The notes under the pieces are model-generated. The model saw only the letters and a program-made list of their open reading frames with translations, ran no database searches and was not told where the DNA came from. Made by a program: the position numbers and the translations under genes. Shown piece after piece: positions 52,591 through 64,000 of a DNA stretch of 64,000 bases. Source of the stretch: Akanthomyces muscarius (Eukaryota > Ascomycota > Sordariomycetes > Hypocreales > Cordycipitaceae); assembly GCF_028009165.1 (NCBI RefSeq), contig NC_079243.1, positions 3,906,001 through 3,970,000 on the forward strand. Reading direction: 5' to 3'. How positions within the stretch are numbered: the stretch's first letter is position 1; every line of letters starts with the position of its first letter.

Positions 52591-54326
52591 GGTGTGTGTT
52601 GAGGAGTGTCTGCGATATTTGGTCGATATATGTCGATCGGATAGCTCTGCTACCTAGTTGCCAAGATGGGGTGATGGTGGCAAGCTGGATATGGCTGAGC
52701 GTGATAGTTGGAGTGCAGTCGGTGGCTTATACGCAATTGGGGACAAAGAAATCGGTGATGAGAGAGGCCGTGCCTCTGTCGGTAGATTGTACAGGGTGTC
52801 TTTGTGGTGAGAGTGAAATGGTTGAATGAAAAGAGGAAGAAGGAAGAGAGAAATGAGGTGACAGTGGTGAGTTGGCAGGCCACAAGGAACCCAACTTAAC
52901 TTAGTGCTTGTAATGGGTGCAGGTACTTTAGTGGATGAGGTTTAGCGGGCTGTTAGCAGACAAGGCCCATCGAGGCCTGCCGAAAGCCAGTCAAAGCCAG
53001 GCGACGCCCCAAAGAGCGCTGGCCATGGTGACCTCTGAGTGGTCGATAGCGCCTCTTTGCTGCGGGAAAAGCGGGGTCGAAAGCCTGTGGGGTCTTCCCG
53101 CCAACCGTAGCAGCCACTAGAAGATTCGCTGGCCGGCCACTGGCTCCGGGGTCTGACGGCCACCCGCTGGGGCTATGACGCAACACCAAATCGGGATCGC
53201 AGAATTAATTACAGGCAGAAAAAAAAAGGTCATTATAATGTAGAATTTGTTTTCAGAGTCTTGGTCGCCTCAAAAAAGTTGTGCACCTTGTGCAACCTCT
53301 AGGATGTCGACAGTGACTGGTCCAACGACGCGCATGTGATAACTAGTGTTGGGCGACAGTTGGACAAGACCTCAGCATCACACCAAAGACAGAGCCAGCG
53401 CAGCTTCCAAGGCGGAGAGTAGCAGAGATGGCAAAGACGCGCTCTGCGAAACCCACCAGTATGACTCGACAAGCAGCTTAATATCGGCATTCCTTGACTG
53501 GATTCCATCATGCTCAGCGTACAAGTAAGCATGCACTCTTTCGCGCTGCACCAGGCGTCACGGAGTCCGTCGCACGAAGCGCCATCCCTCGGCAGCCACA
53601 ATGCTGGCTCTATTCTATCGCGGGAGTGTTTTCGCCTTGTCTGATATTCAGATAAGAATTAATAGTCTTTGAATTTAATTTATATATTTAAAAAACTTCA
53701 TTATTCTGGTCATCGTCATTCCGCCCTTTCCACTTGCAGAGGTACAAGTTACATCCTCCGTGCGTAAATAAACACCAATTTCCCGCCTTTGCATTTTCGC
53801 AATCATTTTAAAATCATTTTAAAATGCTGGCGAGGCGATTTGCGGGCGCTTGGCGCGATTTGATGGAGCCTTTCTTTTCTTTGCTGCGCTCTCATCATAT
53901 TGTAAGCCGCCAACGTCTGGGACAGTCACGGCACTGTTTCACTTCGTCTTTTCTGGACTGTTGGGGGACATCTCGCTTCAAATTAATCATTCGAACACAA
54001 TCCTACATCTACCTCTGATCCTGAATCTAATTTGCCCATGTAGCTGTTTAGACCCTGGTGAGGCTGGTGAGGCTGTGTCGACTATCAGGCTGACGTAGGC
54101 TCCATAATGCTCACACAGTCTGAGAACATCACCGAAGGCTGCACCAACCTCGGGAGATTTAACATTTAGGCGCTTTAAGCAATCACGCTGGGACGCTTGG
54201 AAAGATCAGAACTGGCTCAGGTGATACCACTTGTTGTCGCGCCTGAACAGACCGATATTTCCTCATTACTCATCATCTAGGTGCGCAGCCCAGGCTCTCC
54301 TGGGGACTAATAAAACAGGCATTGCA
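52591..54326. other. 1.7-kb intergenic region
   Basis: It holds the Hsp40 promoter on the left. Near 53801-53822 the 11-mer AATCATTTTAA occurs twice in tandem in an AT-rich patch that starts around 53650. No gene was recognised. Confidence 0.45.
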
Positions 54327-55204
54327 ATGACGGCTGCTTTCCACCGCTTCCCGGACCTCCCTGCAGAGCTGCGCAACGCGGTTTGGCGCGCCGCACTGCC
54401 CGACGACGTTGGGCCGTCCCTCTTCTTCTACCGAAACAGGGGCTGCTGGCGGGTGCGCAGGTTGAACGAGTCGGACCCCGAGTTCATACCCGTAGATGGC
54501 GAACTCGAAATGGAATTTCGCACAGATCTTCTCGGCTATGATAATCAGTACCAAGTGCCCCTCATTTTCGTCAATCACGAGGCACACAGCCTCGCAGTAT
54601 CCTGGCTTGATGAGCATGTATGCTTCGTTGACCCAGCCCTCAAAAACATCACATATCGCTAATCATGCTTAAATAGGGTATCAAAATCAAGATTTTGCAG
54701 CCTAAGAAGTACGTCTTCACACGACCATTTGATTATGACTCCGATGTGCTGTACATTGCGGACGACAAGTGGAAAGACTTTTGTTCAGAGCCCGGCGATC
54801 GACAGCACGCAGCGGATCTTCTAAATCGTAACCACACTATCCCGAACACTGTCTCCAGATACGCCGTCTCGGAGAAGCTTTTTATGCAGCGCGAACTTAT
54901 TGAGTGGCTGCCCGAGATGGAGACGTGGCTGGATATACGTGCCATCTTTGTCGTGGTCGGTGCCCAGCCCGACGGCGAGTCGGGGCCATGGCGGTGGAAG
55001 TTGGAGGGTGCCGACGCAGGAACCTTTGTGTGGGATACCGAGAAGCAAGAGTTGGAGTTTCGACGGGGTGTTGGTATCATCGACGAGGACGTGTACAGAA
55101 GGATAGGAGAGGCTGCTCGCACGAATCTATCTGATCAGCTACGAGTCTACATGAAGAATAAAGCGCCAGAGGTTTTGCCTGTTATGGTAGCTAGAACGCA
55201 GTAA
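54327..55204 (+). CDS. 2EXR-domain protein, function unknown
   Basis: Exon 1 (54327-54617) and exon 2 (54677-55204) join in phase across a 59-nt intron with a GCTAATC branch site, giving 272 residues. Reading through the intron would end the protein at 54662. The N-terminus FHRFPDLPAELRNAVWRAAL is the hallmark of the fungal 2EXR domain, and the block IFVNHEAHSLAVSWLDEHGIKI followed by FTRPFDYDSDVLYI matches the usual continuation. The C-terminal half is variable. 2EXR proteins are a large mould-specific family with F-box-like N-termini and no established biochemical role. An in-frame ATG at 54231 exists but lies before a run unlike the family. Confidence 0.8.
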
Positions 55205-55995
55205 CTATTAGATTTGATCAGAATGTTTTTTATATCAGTAGCTTACAGGCGCATTGCCACGGAAGCAGACGCCGCCACAAGACGAGCAGGGTGTACGAAA
55301 AAGTGTGAGCTAAAGCATCATGCATCATACAACTCGGAAGTATTGAAATGCGCGGCAGACTAAAACAAACCCGTGATAGGAATTTTGTTAATTTCTGATG
55401 CTTTTTGTTTGTCTCCAATGAGAGGTTCGGGAATAGAAAAGTGTTCCTCGATGGGACGAGTCTGGAGAGTAGGATATCAATGGCCTTTGTGGTAGCAACA
55501 TTGGGACGACAAAATTGTGCGTCTCGAGTGAAAAGAAGAAAAAATTGGACGCACAAGGAGCACATATAGGCTGAAAGGAGACTCCAGAGCATCAAAGAGT
55601 GTTCCACGCGCACAGTTCAAACATGACTCACGTAGGGTGTATACTACCTAAAGTAAGGCTGAAGGGCATTAAAAGACATTATACAGCCCAACAGACGCGA
55701 CTCATAAAGCATACAGACATAGTGTGAGATAATAACAAGAATGGTAAGAAGTGCTGTGCGTTTTAATTCACGACATCATTCGCAAAGCTTGCCCAGAACC
55801 TCAAAGAAGACTCAAAGGCGTCGGAGGACATGTCTATTGCTATGAATCGAGGTGCGATCAACCTGCTTCAACAGACATGGTTAAATGGTATAAATAGGTA
55901 CATTTCGCGCACTTATTTCTCGTTGCTCTTCGTACAGATACCCCAAACCACCAACCAGCTTAGAGATATCATAATTACAATCCGCCCTCATCACC
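55205..55995. other. intergenic region
   Basis: It holds the 3' flank of the 2EXR gene and the promoter of the next gene. No further feature was recognised. Confidence 0.5.
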
Positions 55996-57018
55996 ATGCC
56001 TGCATCTACCTCCAACCTTCTCGGCTTGCCGCTCGAGACCCGCCTACAAATCATTCGCAACGTTCTTGCGTCAGTCGATAAGGCACCTGTAATCGAAGAG
56101 ATCATTGAAGATCGCATTCCCTACCGTGTTCACTCCCAGAGGAGCGAAATCTACGTCCCGAGAGTCGCAACTCCAGCCTTCCACGGCAATGGCCTTCTCC
56201 TAACGAATAGGCAGCTCAGCAAAGAGACAAAATATCTGCTGCAATCCATGCGCGAAAAGAAAACCAAAGGATTCGAGTTTGTGCTTGATGTCATGTATGT
56301 CAGGGGCGTCGGGCTCCTGCCAACTTGGCTGAGCGTGCCCGTTAAGACGAAGGACATCGGGACTCTGCGTGTCCAGTTTCGCATCGTCCGACCGCTTGCC
56401 AGTCTGATTGAGCGCAGTTGGGTGGTAAATGCACAGTATCTGAGCCCCGACTTTGCCAAGTACCAGGTCAGCAGGTGGCTTGCCCACGTGCTCCTGTCCT
56501 ACGCCTTCAGGCGAGTGGACATGCAACATCTATCTGATGATGATGAAGATGATGTTGAAGATGCCGAGTATATCGATACTAAGTTGAGCATGAACGGTTA
56601 TACTGTCGACCAACTGCTTATCGACGTGCACCCCCTCCAAGTCGTCTCCGACGGCGAGACGGCTGATGGTTGGTCCAATGGTATGATCCCGCGAGCATAC
56701 GACACAAATGATTGTTTCCCTTTTGGGTGTGGAACCTATCTTGGAATGTTTCCTATGACCCCTGAACAGGCTGGACTGCTCTTCAGAAACAAAACCTCGC
56801 CACTTCATGCCAGTCTTGACCTGGGAGAGCGATTGAAGGCACTTCTGGATAACCTTGCCCACGACGTCAGCCTGGACCCAGAACTTGAACACAACAGAAA
56901 GACGCTGCTCAATAACGTAGGCGTTATCAGTATCCGTGTTGTCGACTCGCACTATACGGAGTTGAAAGATTTGGCGGACAAGATCGAGAAATTAAGACTT
57001 GCCCGTAACATGACGTAA
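55996..57018 (+). CDS. orphan protein with F-box-like N-terminus
   Basis: A single exon encodes 340 residues. The first helix block, LLGLPLETRLQIIRNVL, resembles an F-box or 2EXR start (LPxExRxxI). The rest has no family I recognise. It includes an aromatic, Arg-rich middle (VQFRIVRPLASLIERSW, then YQVSRWLAHVLLSYAFRRVDM), an acidic linker (DDDEDDVEDAEY) and a C-terminal helical end (LKDLADKIEKLRLARNM). No signal peptide or transmembrane segment is present. Its place directly after the 2EXR gene, on the same strand, and its similar N-terminal layout suggest a diverged member of the same large mould family of F-box/2EXR-type orphans. The function is unknown. Confidence 0.7.
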   Translation: MPASTSNLLGLPLETRLQIIRNVLASVDKAPVIEEIIEDRIPYRVHSQRSEIYVPRVATPAFHGNGLLLTNRQLSKETKYLLQSMREKKTKGFEFVLDVMYVRGVGLLPTWLSVPVKTKDIGTLRVQFRIVRPLASLIERSWVVNAQYLSPDFAKYQVSRWLAHVLLSYAFRRVDMQHLSDDDEDDVEDAEYIDTKLSMNGYTVDQLLIDVHPLQVVSDGETADGWSNGMIPRAYDTNDCFPFGCGTYLGMFPMTPEQAGLLFRNKTSPLHASLDLGERLKALLDNLAHDVSLDPELEHNRKTLLNNVGVISIRVVDSHYTELKDLADKIEKLRLARNMT

Positions 57019-57341
57019 ATAAGAAGAAAATATCAGGAGAGAAACAAAGGCGAATCGGCAGAAGAGACTTTATCGCCCGCGATAAGAGAAAATCAATAGC
57101 AGCAGTGTTGCAAGATGCATAAATAGTTTGACTTTTAACATAATTCACATACCACCCATGAAAGACTCTGATGTGTTACCAAATAGCACCGGCTCTATTC
57201 TTTAATACTAGCCTGGAATATGGAACAGCGCTTGATTGGATCTAGCGCGATTCCCAACCGCAGTCTCCTGGTCCATGTTCAGACATCTTGCAGTCTTTTC
57301 AGAGAGCAAACTGCCGTGGCCATGACATTGCATTCCCATTC
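57019..57341. other. intergenic between convergent genes
   Basis: AT-rich 3' flanks only. Confidence 0.5.
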
Positions 57342-59358
57342 TCAGATTCTCCATCCCAGTGTCCTCTGCCCAATTTCAGAGAACTTTTCCAACGCCTTAT
57401 CGAGAGAGACCACCGTCCCCCTCCGTCGAAGCTCCAGGTTCCCGCCATCGTCTGCCGCGGCCTCTCCATCCTCGTCCATGTCGCGCAAGACGTCCTCCCA
57501 CGTAATGTTTGAAAACGGCGGCGCATCGACCTCGCAGACGGTACCAGGCTCCGGCACGGTGCCGTTTTGCCAGTACGCGCGCACATGGCGAAGATTACAC
57601 GCAGAGGGAAGCCCGAGCGATGAGTGCTGTGTGCGCAGAAGCACGCAGAGTTAGCCAAGGAAGAACGGAGAAGGCAAAAACGGCGGCCCATCAAAACAGA
57701 ACCGCCCGCGCCATGGTCACTTACTCCATATCCGTTAACTTCCAGCACCACACTCCCTTTGAAGCCGGAGCTGACATTGTGCGCCGAGCGCAGCGGCGTC
57801 AGCCCGTCCCACGTATTTCCCACAATGAGCACCGGACGCCGCGGCGCCACCTGAAAGTCGCCCCCGTAGCGCTCCTTGGGCTCAAACTTCCACTGCGCGC
57901 AGGGAATGTTGATGCCGCCGGGCATGCCGTCCAGCACCCTGCTCACACGCGCCAGCCGCCGCAGCGTGGGCATCAGGACTTCGAGGCTGCCCGCGCGCGC
58001 CGCGCGATCGCCGCAGTGGATGCCGACCAGGGCCAGCTGCGCGGCAATGCCCGCGTCGAGGTCCTTACCTTGTACCTCGCTTTCAAGGTTGAATATGCGG
58101 ATGAGAAAGTCGACGTCGTCTTGGTGGTGGTGGTACTCGTCGCGTATGAGAATGTCGAGCGCCTTGGTGAGGTTCGGCCACGACACGTATTTGTAGAGAC
58201 TGGTCACGATCAGGAAGCTGACAACTCGGCGGTCGATGATGTAGTCGGCGACGACGACGGGGTGGTACTTGAGGCGCTCGAGGAGCTGCCATACAGACCG
58301 CTCGAGCGCCGCGGCAGAGACCCCGTCGCGGGCCAGCGCGCACCGGGACGGGTTCGCGACGCAGTGCTGAAAGATGTGCGAGAATTCCTCATCAGAGTCG
58401 GACCATTCTTCTATATCCCTAAGTTCAGTGTAAGCAAAGTCCAAGCCCCAGTCTGACACACACTCGGAAAGAGTGCCATCTCATGCAACATACGCGTATG
58501 CGTGGTAGTACTCGTGCGGGTTCTGAACGCCATCGAGAATGACCCTGTCCACCTTGTCGGGAAACATGGCCACCAAGGTCGCGCCCAGCGTCGTCCCGTA
58601 CGAGAAGCCCCAATACCGCACCAGGCCATCCTCTCCCAAAGCCTCAGCCACGCTGACCACGTCCCGCGCCGTAAACGCCGTGCCGATAAGCGCGCCCGTC
58701 TTGTTCTCCTGCGGCCGGCGGCCGCACTGCTCCGCGAGAATCGTGCCGCGCGCCCAGAAGCGGCCCAGGTTCTCGCGCTCATGCGCCCTCGGCACCAGCG
58801 AAAAGTCAAGCATCATGTTCAGCTTTTCCATGTCCGTGTCCAGACATGCAAGAGGAATCGTGGAGCCCGTGCCGCTTCAAGCGACAAAAGCATCTCATGT
58901 CAGCGTTTTGACACATTACCCACGGTGTTTTCAATATTACATACCGAGGATCAAAGGCAATGAGATTATAATTTCCTCCCGTAAACCTGAATCGACTGTC
59001 TGAGTATTTTGCGCCTCTGCAGCAAGAACAGGGCTCGGCATCACACGTACATGTGCAGTATCGGCGCAACAGCAGCCAGCGAGTCGCGCCCCGTCGCACC
59101 CGGTCCGCCAAAGTTCAACACGATACTGCCCTTAACCGGCTTCCGCAGAGCCGGCGACCGTAGCAGCTTCAGGCTCAGCGACTCGCCGCCGCCGCCGCCC
59201 TGGTCGCGCGCTGTGTAGTCGAGCGGCACAAAGAGGCGCCCGCAGTCCACCGGCAGCGGCGCGCCAAAGTTGTCGGCGCAGGTGCCCCATTGCACGACCG
59301 TCGCAGTGGCAGCAGCGGTGAAAGCCGCAATGTACGGTAATGATGGTCTAAATAGCAT
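57342..59358 (-). CDS. secreted alpha/beta hydrolase, TAP-like (S33 family) peptidase
   Basis: Five exons (59358-59051, 58986-58945, 58874-58494, 58418-57725, 57626-57342) join in phase to give 569 residues. A signal peptide opens the protein. The oxyanion segment is LNFGGPGATG and the strand-turn LIAFDPRGTGST is typical. The nucleophile elbow is GFSYGTTLGA (Ser ~207). The C-terminal TAP domain supplies the acid in NTWDGLTP and the histidine in NGYGHSSLG, a junction made only by splicing at 57725/57626. I placed intron 3 at 58493-58419 because the nearer CAG breaks the frame and because the join NPHEYYHAYADIEEWSDSD fits the family. Related enzymes remove N-terminal tripeptides or prolines from peptides in the medium. 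The exact specificity is unknown. Confidence 0.87.
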
Positions 59359-59662
59359 GACTTCTTCTTTTCTCCCAATTTACTCTTGTCCTCGCGGTGT
59401 GAAGATGGTGGGAAGGAAAGTAAGACTGAGAAATGGTGACGCGGTCACAGCCTAAGTTTTAGACCATGTGCCTGACGAAAGTGGTGTCGCCTAGTCATAA
59501 ATATGCAAGTCACAAGAAGGCTCTGTCGCAAAGTAGTAGAGGAATTCCGTTCATAAACCGATATTCGTAATTGAACGCTATACCAACACGCCCCATTCAG
59601 AGCCAAATTACGTCAGTGCTGCCTCACTGCTATGCAAGTAATCTATTATTATTCGTTGTCGT
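59359..59662. other. short intergenic region
   Basis: It holds the promoter of the hydrolase gene and the 3' flank of the UIM gene; nothing else was seen. Confidence 0.5.
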
Positions 59663-62660
59663 CTAAGTCTCCTTCTCTCGGCCGGGCATTTCCATAGCCA
59701 TCACGCTTTCTATCGGTTCCCGTTCCGTAGTCTCCGGCGCCGGAGTCACAATAGACAGTTTCTGCGGTGAAAGCTGCTCCATCTCTCGTACTGGTTCAGG
59801 CGCGACATCGCTGTAGCCCGGTGGTTTTGAGAAATCGAGGTCTGCCCCGTCATCCTGCCCAACGCTGGCATAGTCGACATAATCCGGTTCGATTCGAGTG
59901 GGCGCTGGCAACCCGTCGGTGTCCACGACGAAGGGCTCGTACTCATCTCTTTGAAAGCTAAAATTGGTTGGCTGCTCATCAAATGGATTATCAAATCCAT
60001 TGCCCCCGTCACTGCCCAGAGAGGCATGGTTGCTGTCCAGTGTATCCATGCTGTCGGACCGGTGCTTGCGCTTGGAAGGGGAAATCGGATCGGTATATCC
60101 AGGCCGTGTGTATTCTTGGTCGCTGCTGCGCTCCATGTTCAGTTCGTTGCGAAAGGCCTTATTGTCCGCCTTGACGAAGCGTTCCAAGGGCAAACTAAGC
60201 GGGACACTAGGAGTATTGAGGGCGTCTTCAGTGGCATAGATGAGAAGTGGCAGCTTCGTCTCTTGCCATACTTCTCTCAAAACACGCTCTATTTCGATTT
60301 TCTGCAGCAAATTAGCACATGAATAGATGTAGGGCCTCTCTAGTCTTACCTCGGTTTTGACTGGGTGTTCTTCGCCCTGAGCATAGGCCAAACGCCACCA
60401 TTGGTCTGGTTTCTTCGGCGCGTCGCCGAAGTCAATCAAATCTGCCTGCTGCCGTCGACATACGTAAATAATATCCCTCTCAGTTGCGACGCCACGGAGC
60501 AAATATCTCTTGCACATCATTGGCTGTGGTCGACCGGGCTTGTCAGGTTCCGTCAACAGCCGACCAAGGCTCCTTTGCTTGGCATTGAGCCTTTCAAGCT
60601 CTGCATTTAAACCTGTGCGTTGTTAGCAAATGACTTGCTTATCGTAGTCGTCAAATCGTCAAACATACCGTCCAGCACTCTATCAGCATCGGCCAGCACC
60701 CTTTCCGTCAGTTCTAGAACGTTGCCCACTTTCTCCAACGTTTGCTGTTGGGGTTCCGACAAAGACTCAGGAGCCTCGTGGTAGTCGGGGAACCTATTTG
60801 TATCGAAGCCTGATTGTTGCATGCCGGTGAACCGGCCGGCACTTTGTAGATAGTCTTCCAAGACTCTCCATTGTTCCACAGCTTTTCCCATCTTGACTCT
60901 CTTATCATAGGATAGCTGGCCGAAATCGTCTCGCCATTCGTGAGCTTCACGTTTCTCGTTTGCAATTTTCGTCATCGCCAGCTTTGTCTCGCACCAGGCT
61001 TTTTGAATTCGACGTGCCTCGTTCTTGCGGGCGGCAAGGTATTTTTCAGGGTAGAGTTCGGTTGGTATATCAAGTGAGTCTTGGGGGCCTTCGCCCCCAA
61101 ATTTGATGGCAAGGACCTCTCCCATCTCCTTGAACATGGCCATCTTAGAGTCTTCGGTCAGTTCGTCCCAGGAGAGTACATCGCTCCACATCAAGTGATC
61201 GAGAGCCTCATAAAGTGTCTTAATGGTACTATAATCGCCTTGCTGATGCTCTATTTCGAGCAGGCTAAATCTGGCGTCTTCGTGGCCGAGGTCGTCTCCC
61301 TGCAGATTGGCTAGCGTGGCGACTTGGGTCAGAGGAAATACCACTTCCCCATTCCGTTGCCCCAAGCACTCGTAGAAATGCTTCTCCGGTCCGTGGTGCG
61401 AATTAGGAACCGTTTCCGTTAAAACACTGGTGGAGCCGTAGCTTCGTTCGGTAGAGTCGAGGAAAGCCATAAGCCGGTGTATCTCATCCTCGAAGCCTGG
61501 TTTTACATCATCGTCGGATCCCCATTCCAAGTCACTGCCAGGTGTTGGCGCGTGGACAGATTGCGGGGGCGTGATGCTTTTGCCTTGCCACCACTCATTG
61601 TCATATCCGTAAGCTTCGGACGGTGTCCCGCATCGAAGTAGAATGTTTCGGGCCAAGGGAATCTCGTGTAAAATGGTCAAAAGACCGCCCAACCTGTGGT
61701 TCCCAACAGTATTTGGGTGTTGCACTAGAAAGGCTGGGGCATCCGTTTTCCGCTGTCGATCCGAAGCCGGCAGTATATTCGAGTTCCCGCTGGCGGTGCC
61801 GACAGGAACCATAGCCCATTCTGCGTTGTCGTATTGTGTTCTCGTGGCAGGTCCAAAGTGTGGTGTAGAGGTGCAATTTTCCAGAACTCCCGATTCTTGA
61901 CTGGAGGCCGCTATTCCAGCTTCTTGGGCCGATTCGCGCAAAGCCCGCGCCATGTCTTGGTTCAACATGTCTGGGTCTGATTGACCGACGAATCCTGCCA
62001 TGTATTAGTTCTGCATAGACTGAAGCTCCTGAGTACGTACTAGGAACATCAGAGGCTGTCATGTCCACCATTCTTCCAAGGGGGGATTTGGCGTTGGATC
62101 TAGAGGGCGGCCTGGAAGGTGCCCCGACGCTGTATCTATCCGGCGGGGGGGTCACCCCTTGAATGACACCGCCTTCGTGCATCGAGCTGTCCATTGATTC
62201 GACATAAAACGACGGGTTCGCATTCGAGTCTTCAACGTGAAAAGCTAAGCCGCAGGTCAGCATGCAGACGGACAGCAAGCCGACTCGTTTCACGCACAGG
62301 AGCTTGGGTTGATGTCGTTTTCACCATTTCGATCTGCACCAAACATCCCGTCATTCCAAACCAACGTAAAGCGTTGCCGAAACTATGGGTAGTATCTTGT
62401 GTTAGCTCGAGGAGAAGCCTTGTCCAAGGGCCAACGCACGCTGTCGGGATTATCAAAGTAGGCAATCACCACGCTTTCGACATTGCGGCCGTTTTGCTAG
62501 CTTGCGCATTAGCTTTGTTCTCAACGCTGCTTCTGTAGCTCGCGAGCGACATGGCTACCTTGAGCGCTTGAATGACCATGCCCCGATCATCCATGCGGTC
62601 GAGACCTGCAAAGTCGATGACTTGCGAGATCTCGTCTTCGGTCGGCTCCATAGTGGCCAT
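59663..62660 (-). CDS. ubiquitin-interaction (UBA/UIM) protein of the fungal UIM family
   Basis: Seven exons (62660-62559, 62496-62440, 62382-62325, 62244-62041, 61994-60669, 60612-60350, 60301-59663) join in phase to give 882 residues. The N-terminus (EDEISQVIDFAGLDRMDDRGMVIQ, then ALKQNGRNVESVVIAYFDNPDS) is UBA-like. VIQGVTPPPDRYSVGAPSRPPSRS follows, then a UIM-like helix NQDMARALRESAQEAG (near residue 145). The middle resembles the N-terminal half of USP25/28-type proteins without the catalytic Cys/His boxes. Coiled coils (EARRIQKAWCETKLAMTKIANEKRE) lead to a domain with QPMMCKRYLLRGVATERDIIYV and a Pro/Glu-rich acidic tail. It should bind ubiquitin or polyubiquitin; a precise role is not established. 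The 48-nt intron 60349-60302 is a multiple of three without stops and could be overlooked or retained. Confidence 0.87.
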
Positions 62661-63537
62661 TTTGCAGAATTATTGCTTCGAAAACTCGAACATGGAGCTG
62701 TGTCGATACGGGAGTCGAGCGGAGGGCGAGTAGGATAACGTTTGTGGCTGTCGCGGTCGTTGCCTCAGCAGCTCGAGTCTGGGCTGTTATTGGGGTGCAC
62801 CAGCCAGTAACGGGTTCGAGGGGTTGCGAGGTGCCGCTGCGCGGAGCGTGCGGAGCGCAGAGGCGATAGATGAGCAAAGCGAGCCTCGCAATGTATGCGC
62901 AGCAGGATAGCGACGTAATGACGACGCCAGCCAGGCTGCAAGATTTGGAATAGCAGCGGAATGTCGGTTGAGAAGCTTGGGATGGTTGACGTCGCTTGCA
63001 ACGCAAGCATGCGCCACCACAGTAGCTGCCCGTAATAAGCTGACTACACAGCGGTCATGGCGGGTAAGACCAGCGGGTACCTACCTACCTACAGGGCTGT
63101 GAGGCGCACAAGGCTGTGGCTGATGCCCTCTGGTGCCCTGCTTGCCTGCTACTGACGCCTCGGGCGCTTCCGTTATGAAGATCGAAAAAAGGAAAGCATA
63201 CGCTCCGGAAATCAAAATGGAGAACTGAAAATACGAGCTTGTCCTTTACTGGCCACAGTCACTAAAAGCCGACTAGGCAGGTTGGTCAAAGTGTGCATTG
63301 CACTGTCGTGGCCATCGCTTCCTATGTATCAATTGATAGGTGATGCGCTGTATATCTAAAATGCGCTTAAAATCCAGTGATGCGTGCCAGAAACAAAAAA
63401 ATTACGCCAGCAGTGCGTTCCCGACCATTGTGTCGAGTCCCATGTGCTAAATACTCCCACCCAACGCCAATAATCGTAGTTTCATGGCTATGCAACCCTA
63501 CTGACACAAGTTGCCACGCCTACAGTCGAGGGAATAG
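62661..63537. other. intergenic region
   Basis: It holds the promoter of the UIM gene and the 3' flank of the E2 gene. A TACC repeat (GGTACCTACCTACCTACAGG) lies at 63076-63095. No gene was recognised. Confidence 0.5.
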
Positions 63538-64000
63538 TTATTCCTTGTCGTCGTCCTCGTCGTCTTCCTCTTCCTCAAAGTCGTCCATGTCGCTATCACT
63601 ACCACCAAAATCGTCCTCCTCCTCTGAGGGGTTCCAGAAGTCATCGTCTTCCTCGACGACCTTTTGTGGCACCGGGGCAAGCTCGGCTGTAGTCGGCATC
63701 TTGACGCCCTCGGGGACCTCCTTCAGCGATCTAGTGACGACGTCTTTGGCAAGGGCGTCGTACCTTGGCCGCTCGTCACGATAGAGGACGCTAGCATCGA
63801 CGTTGGCGGGCGAGTTGATTTCAGGGTCGTCCATGAGGAGCAGAACGGAGCGCAGGACAGACTCGACACCATGTAGAACATTCCATCGCTCGTTGGCCAT
63901 TTCGCCCGACTGCTCGTCATCGCCTGGCTTGTGCAGGATAGAGATGCAGAGGTTGCCATCCGGGTACACATTGGGGTGTGTGATGCCCTTGGTAAGGAAT
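63538..64000 (-). CDS. ubiquitin-conjugating enzyme E2, Cdc34/Ubc3-like (partial, 3' part)
   Basis: The frame is open to the window edge, so the N-terminal part lies beyond 64000. The visible 154 residues start within the E2 core: FLTKGITHPNVYPDGNLCISILH, where the Cys of LCIS is the catalytic cysteine. The acidic loop insertion HKPGDDEQSGEMANERW is the mark of the Cdc34/Ubc7/UBE2R class. VESVLRSVLLLMDDPEINSP and PANVDASVLYR complete the fold. The C-terminal tail is strongly acidic (EEDDDFW, then DSDMDDFEEEEDDEDDD), as in Cdc34, where it docks on SCF cullin. It transfers ubiquitin to cell-cycle regulators with SCF ligases. Ubc7 lacks such a tail, so Cdc34 is favoured. Confidence 0.88.
   Translation of the reverse strand, partial: FLTKGITHPNVYPDGNLCISILHKPGDDEQSGEMANERWNVLHGVESVLRSVLLLMDDPEINSPANVDASVLYRDERPRYDALAKDVVTRSLKEVPEGVKMPTTAELAPVPQKVVEEDDDFWNPSEEEDDFGGSDSDMDDFEEEEDDEDDDKE

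Overview
This 64-kb window looks like nuclear DNA of a filamentous ascomycete (Pezizomycotina, most likely Sordariomycetes and plausibly Hypocreales). The evidence is short introns (41-180 nt, mostly 46-98) with GTANGT donors, CTAAC/CTRAY-like branch sites and CAG/TAG acceptors, monocistronic genes on both strands, CT-rich 5' leaders behind TATA boxes, and family content typical of moulds (CAF-1, Syg1/Xpr1, vacuolar aminopeptidase I, GH79, 2EXR, many secreted proteins). I could run no searches; family names rest on recognised motifs and overall sequence character, and exon junctions were worked out by hand and checked for phase.

Layout. 1-20 kb is a gene-rich housekeeping and transport stretch: an F-box/ankyrin protein (-), an SLC35F-like transporter (+), a DHA1-type MFS pump (-), a secreted lysozyme/transglycosylase-fold protein (-), a second MFS transporter (+), a large disordered Trp-motif protein (-), the CAF-1 large subunit (-) and a Gln/His-rich protein (-). 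From about 20 to 31 kb the DNA is gene-poor. It carries one weak small gene (22.0-22.6 kb), a second lysozyme-fold secreted enzyme (25.2-26.3 kb, four exons) and a DUF3494 ice-binding-type secreted protein (27.9-28.6 kb). From 31 to 43 kb come the SPX-EXS phosphate exporter Syg1/Xpr1 (+), a tiny conserved soluble protein (-), an Ape1/Lap4-type aspartyl aminopeptidase with an odd CxxC-rich N-terminal extension (-), a DUF7907-like secreted protein (-), a possible cryptic cysteine-rich gene (-) and a fatty acid hydroxylase/sterol desaturase family enzyme (-).

The 43-49 kb region is sparse. It holds an orphan promoter with a broken gene start, a histidine-rich allergen-like protein (+) and a possible gene relic at 48.0 kb. 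The last 15 kb carries a secreted GH79 glycosidase (-), a Sis1-type Hsp40 (-), a 2EXR protein (+), an F-box-like orphan (+), a secreted TAP-type alpha/beta hydrolase with five exons (-), a seven-exon UBA/UIM ubiquitin-interaction protein (-) and the 3' part of an acidic-tailed Cdc34-like E2 enzyme (-) cut by the window edge.

No rRNA, CRISPR, intact transposon or obvious biosynthetic cluster was found. Functionally the window mixes core chromatin, phosphate, proteolysis and ubiquitin functions with accessory secreted proteins. The most interesting leads are the ice-binding-like gene and the Zn2Cys6-type palindrome upstream of it, the CxxC extension on the aminopeptidase, the paired lysozyme-fold genes, and the gene remnants in the sparse regions.
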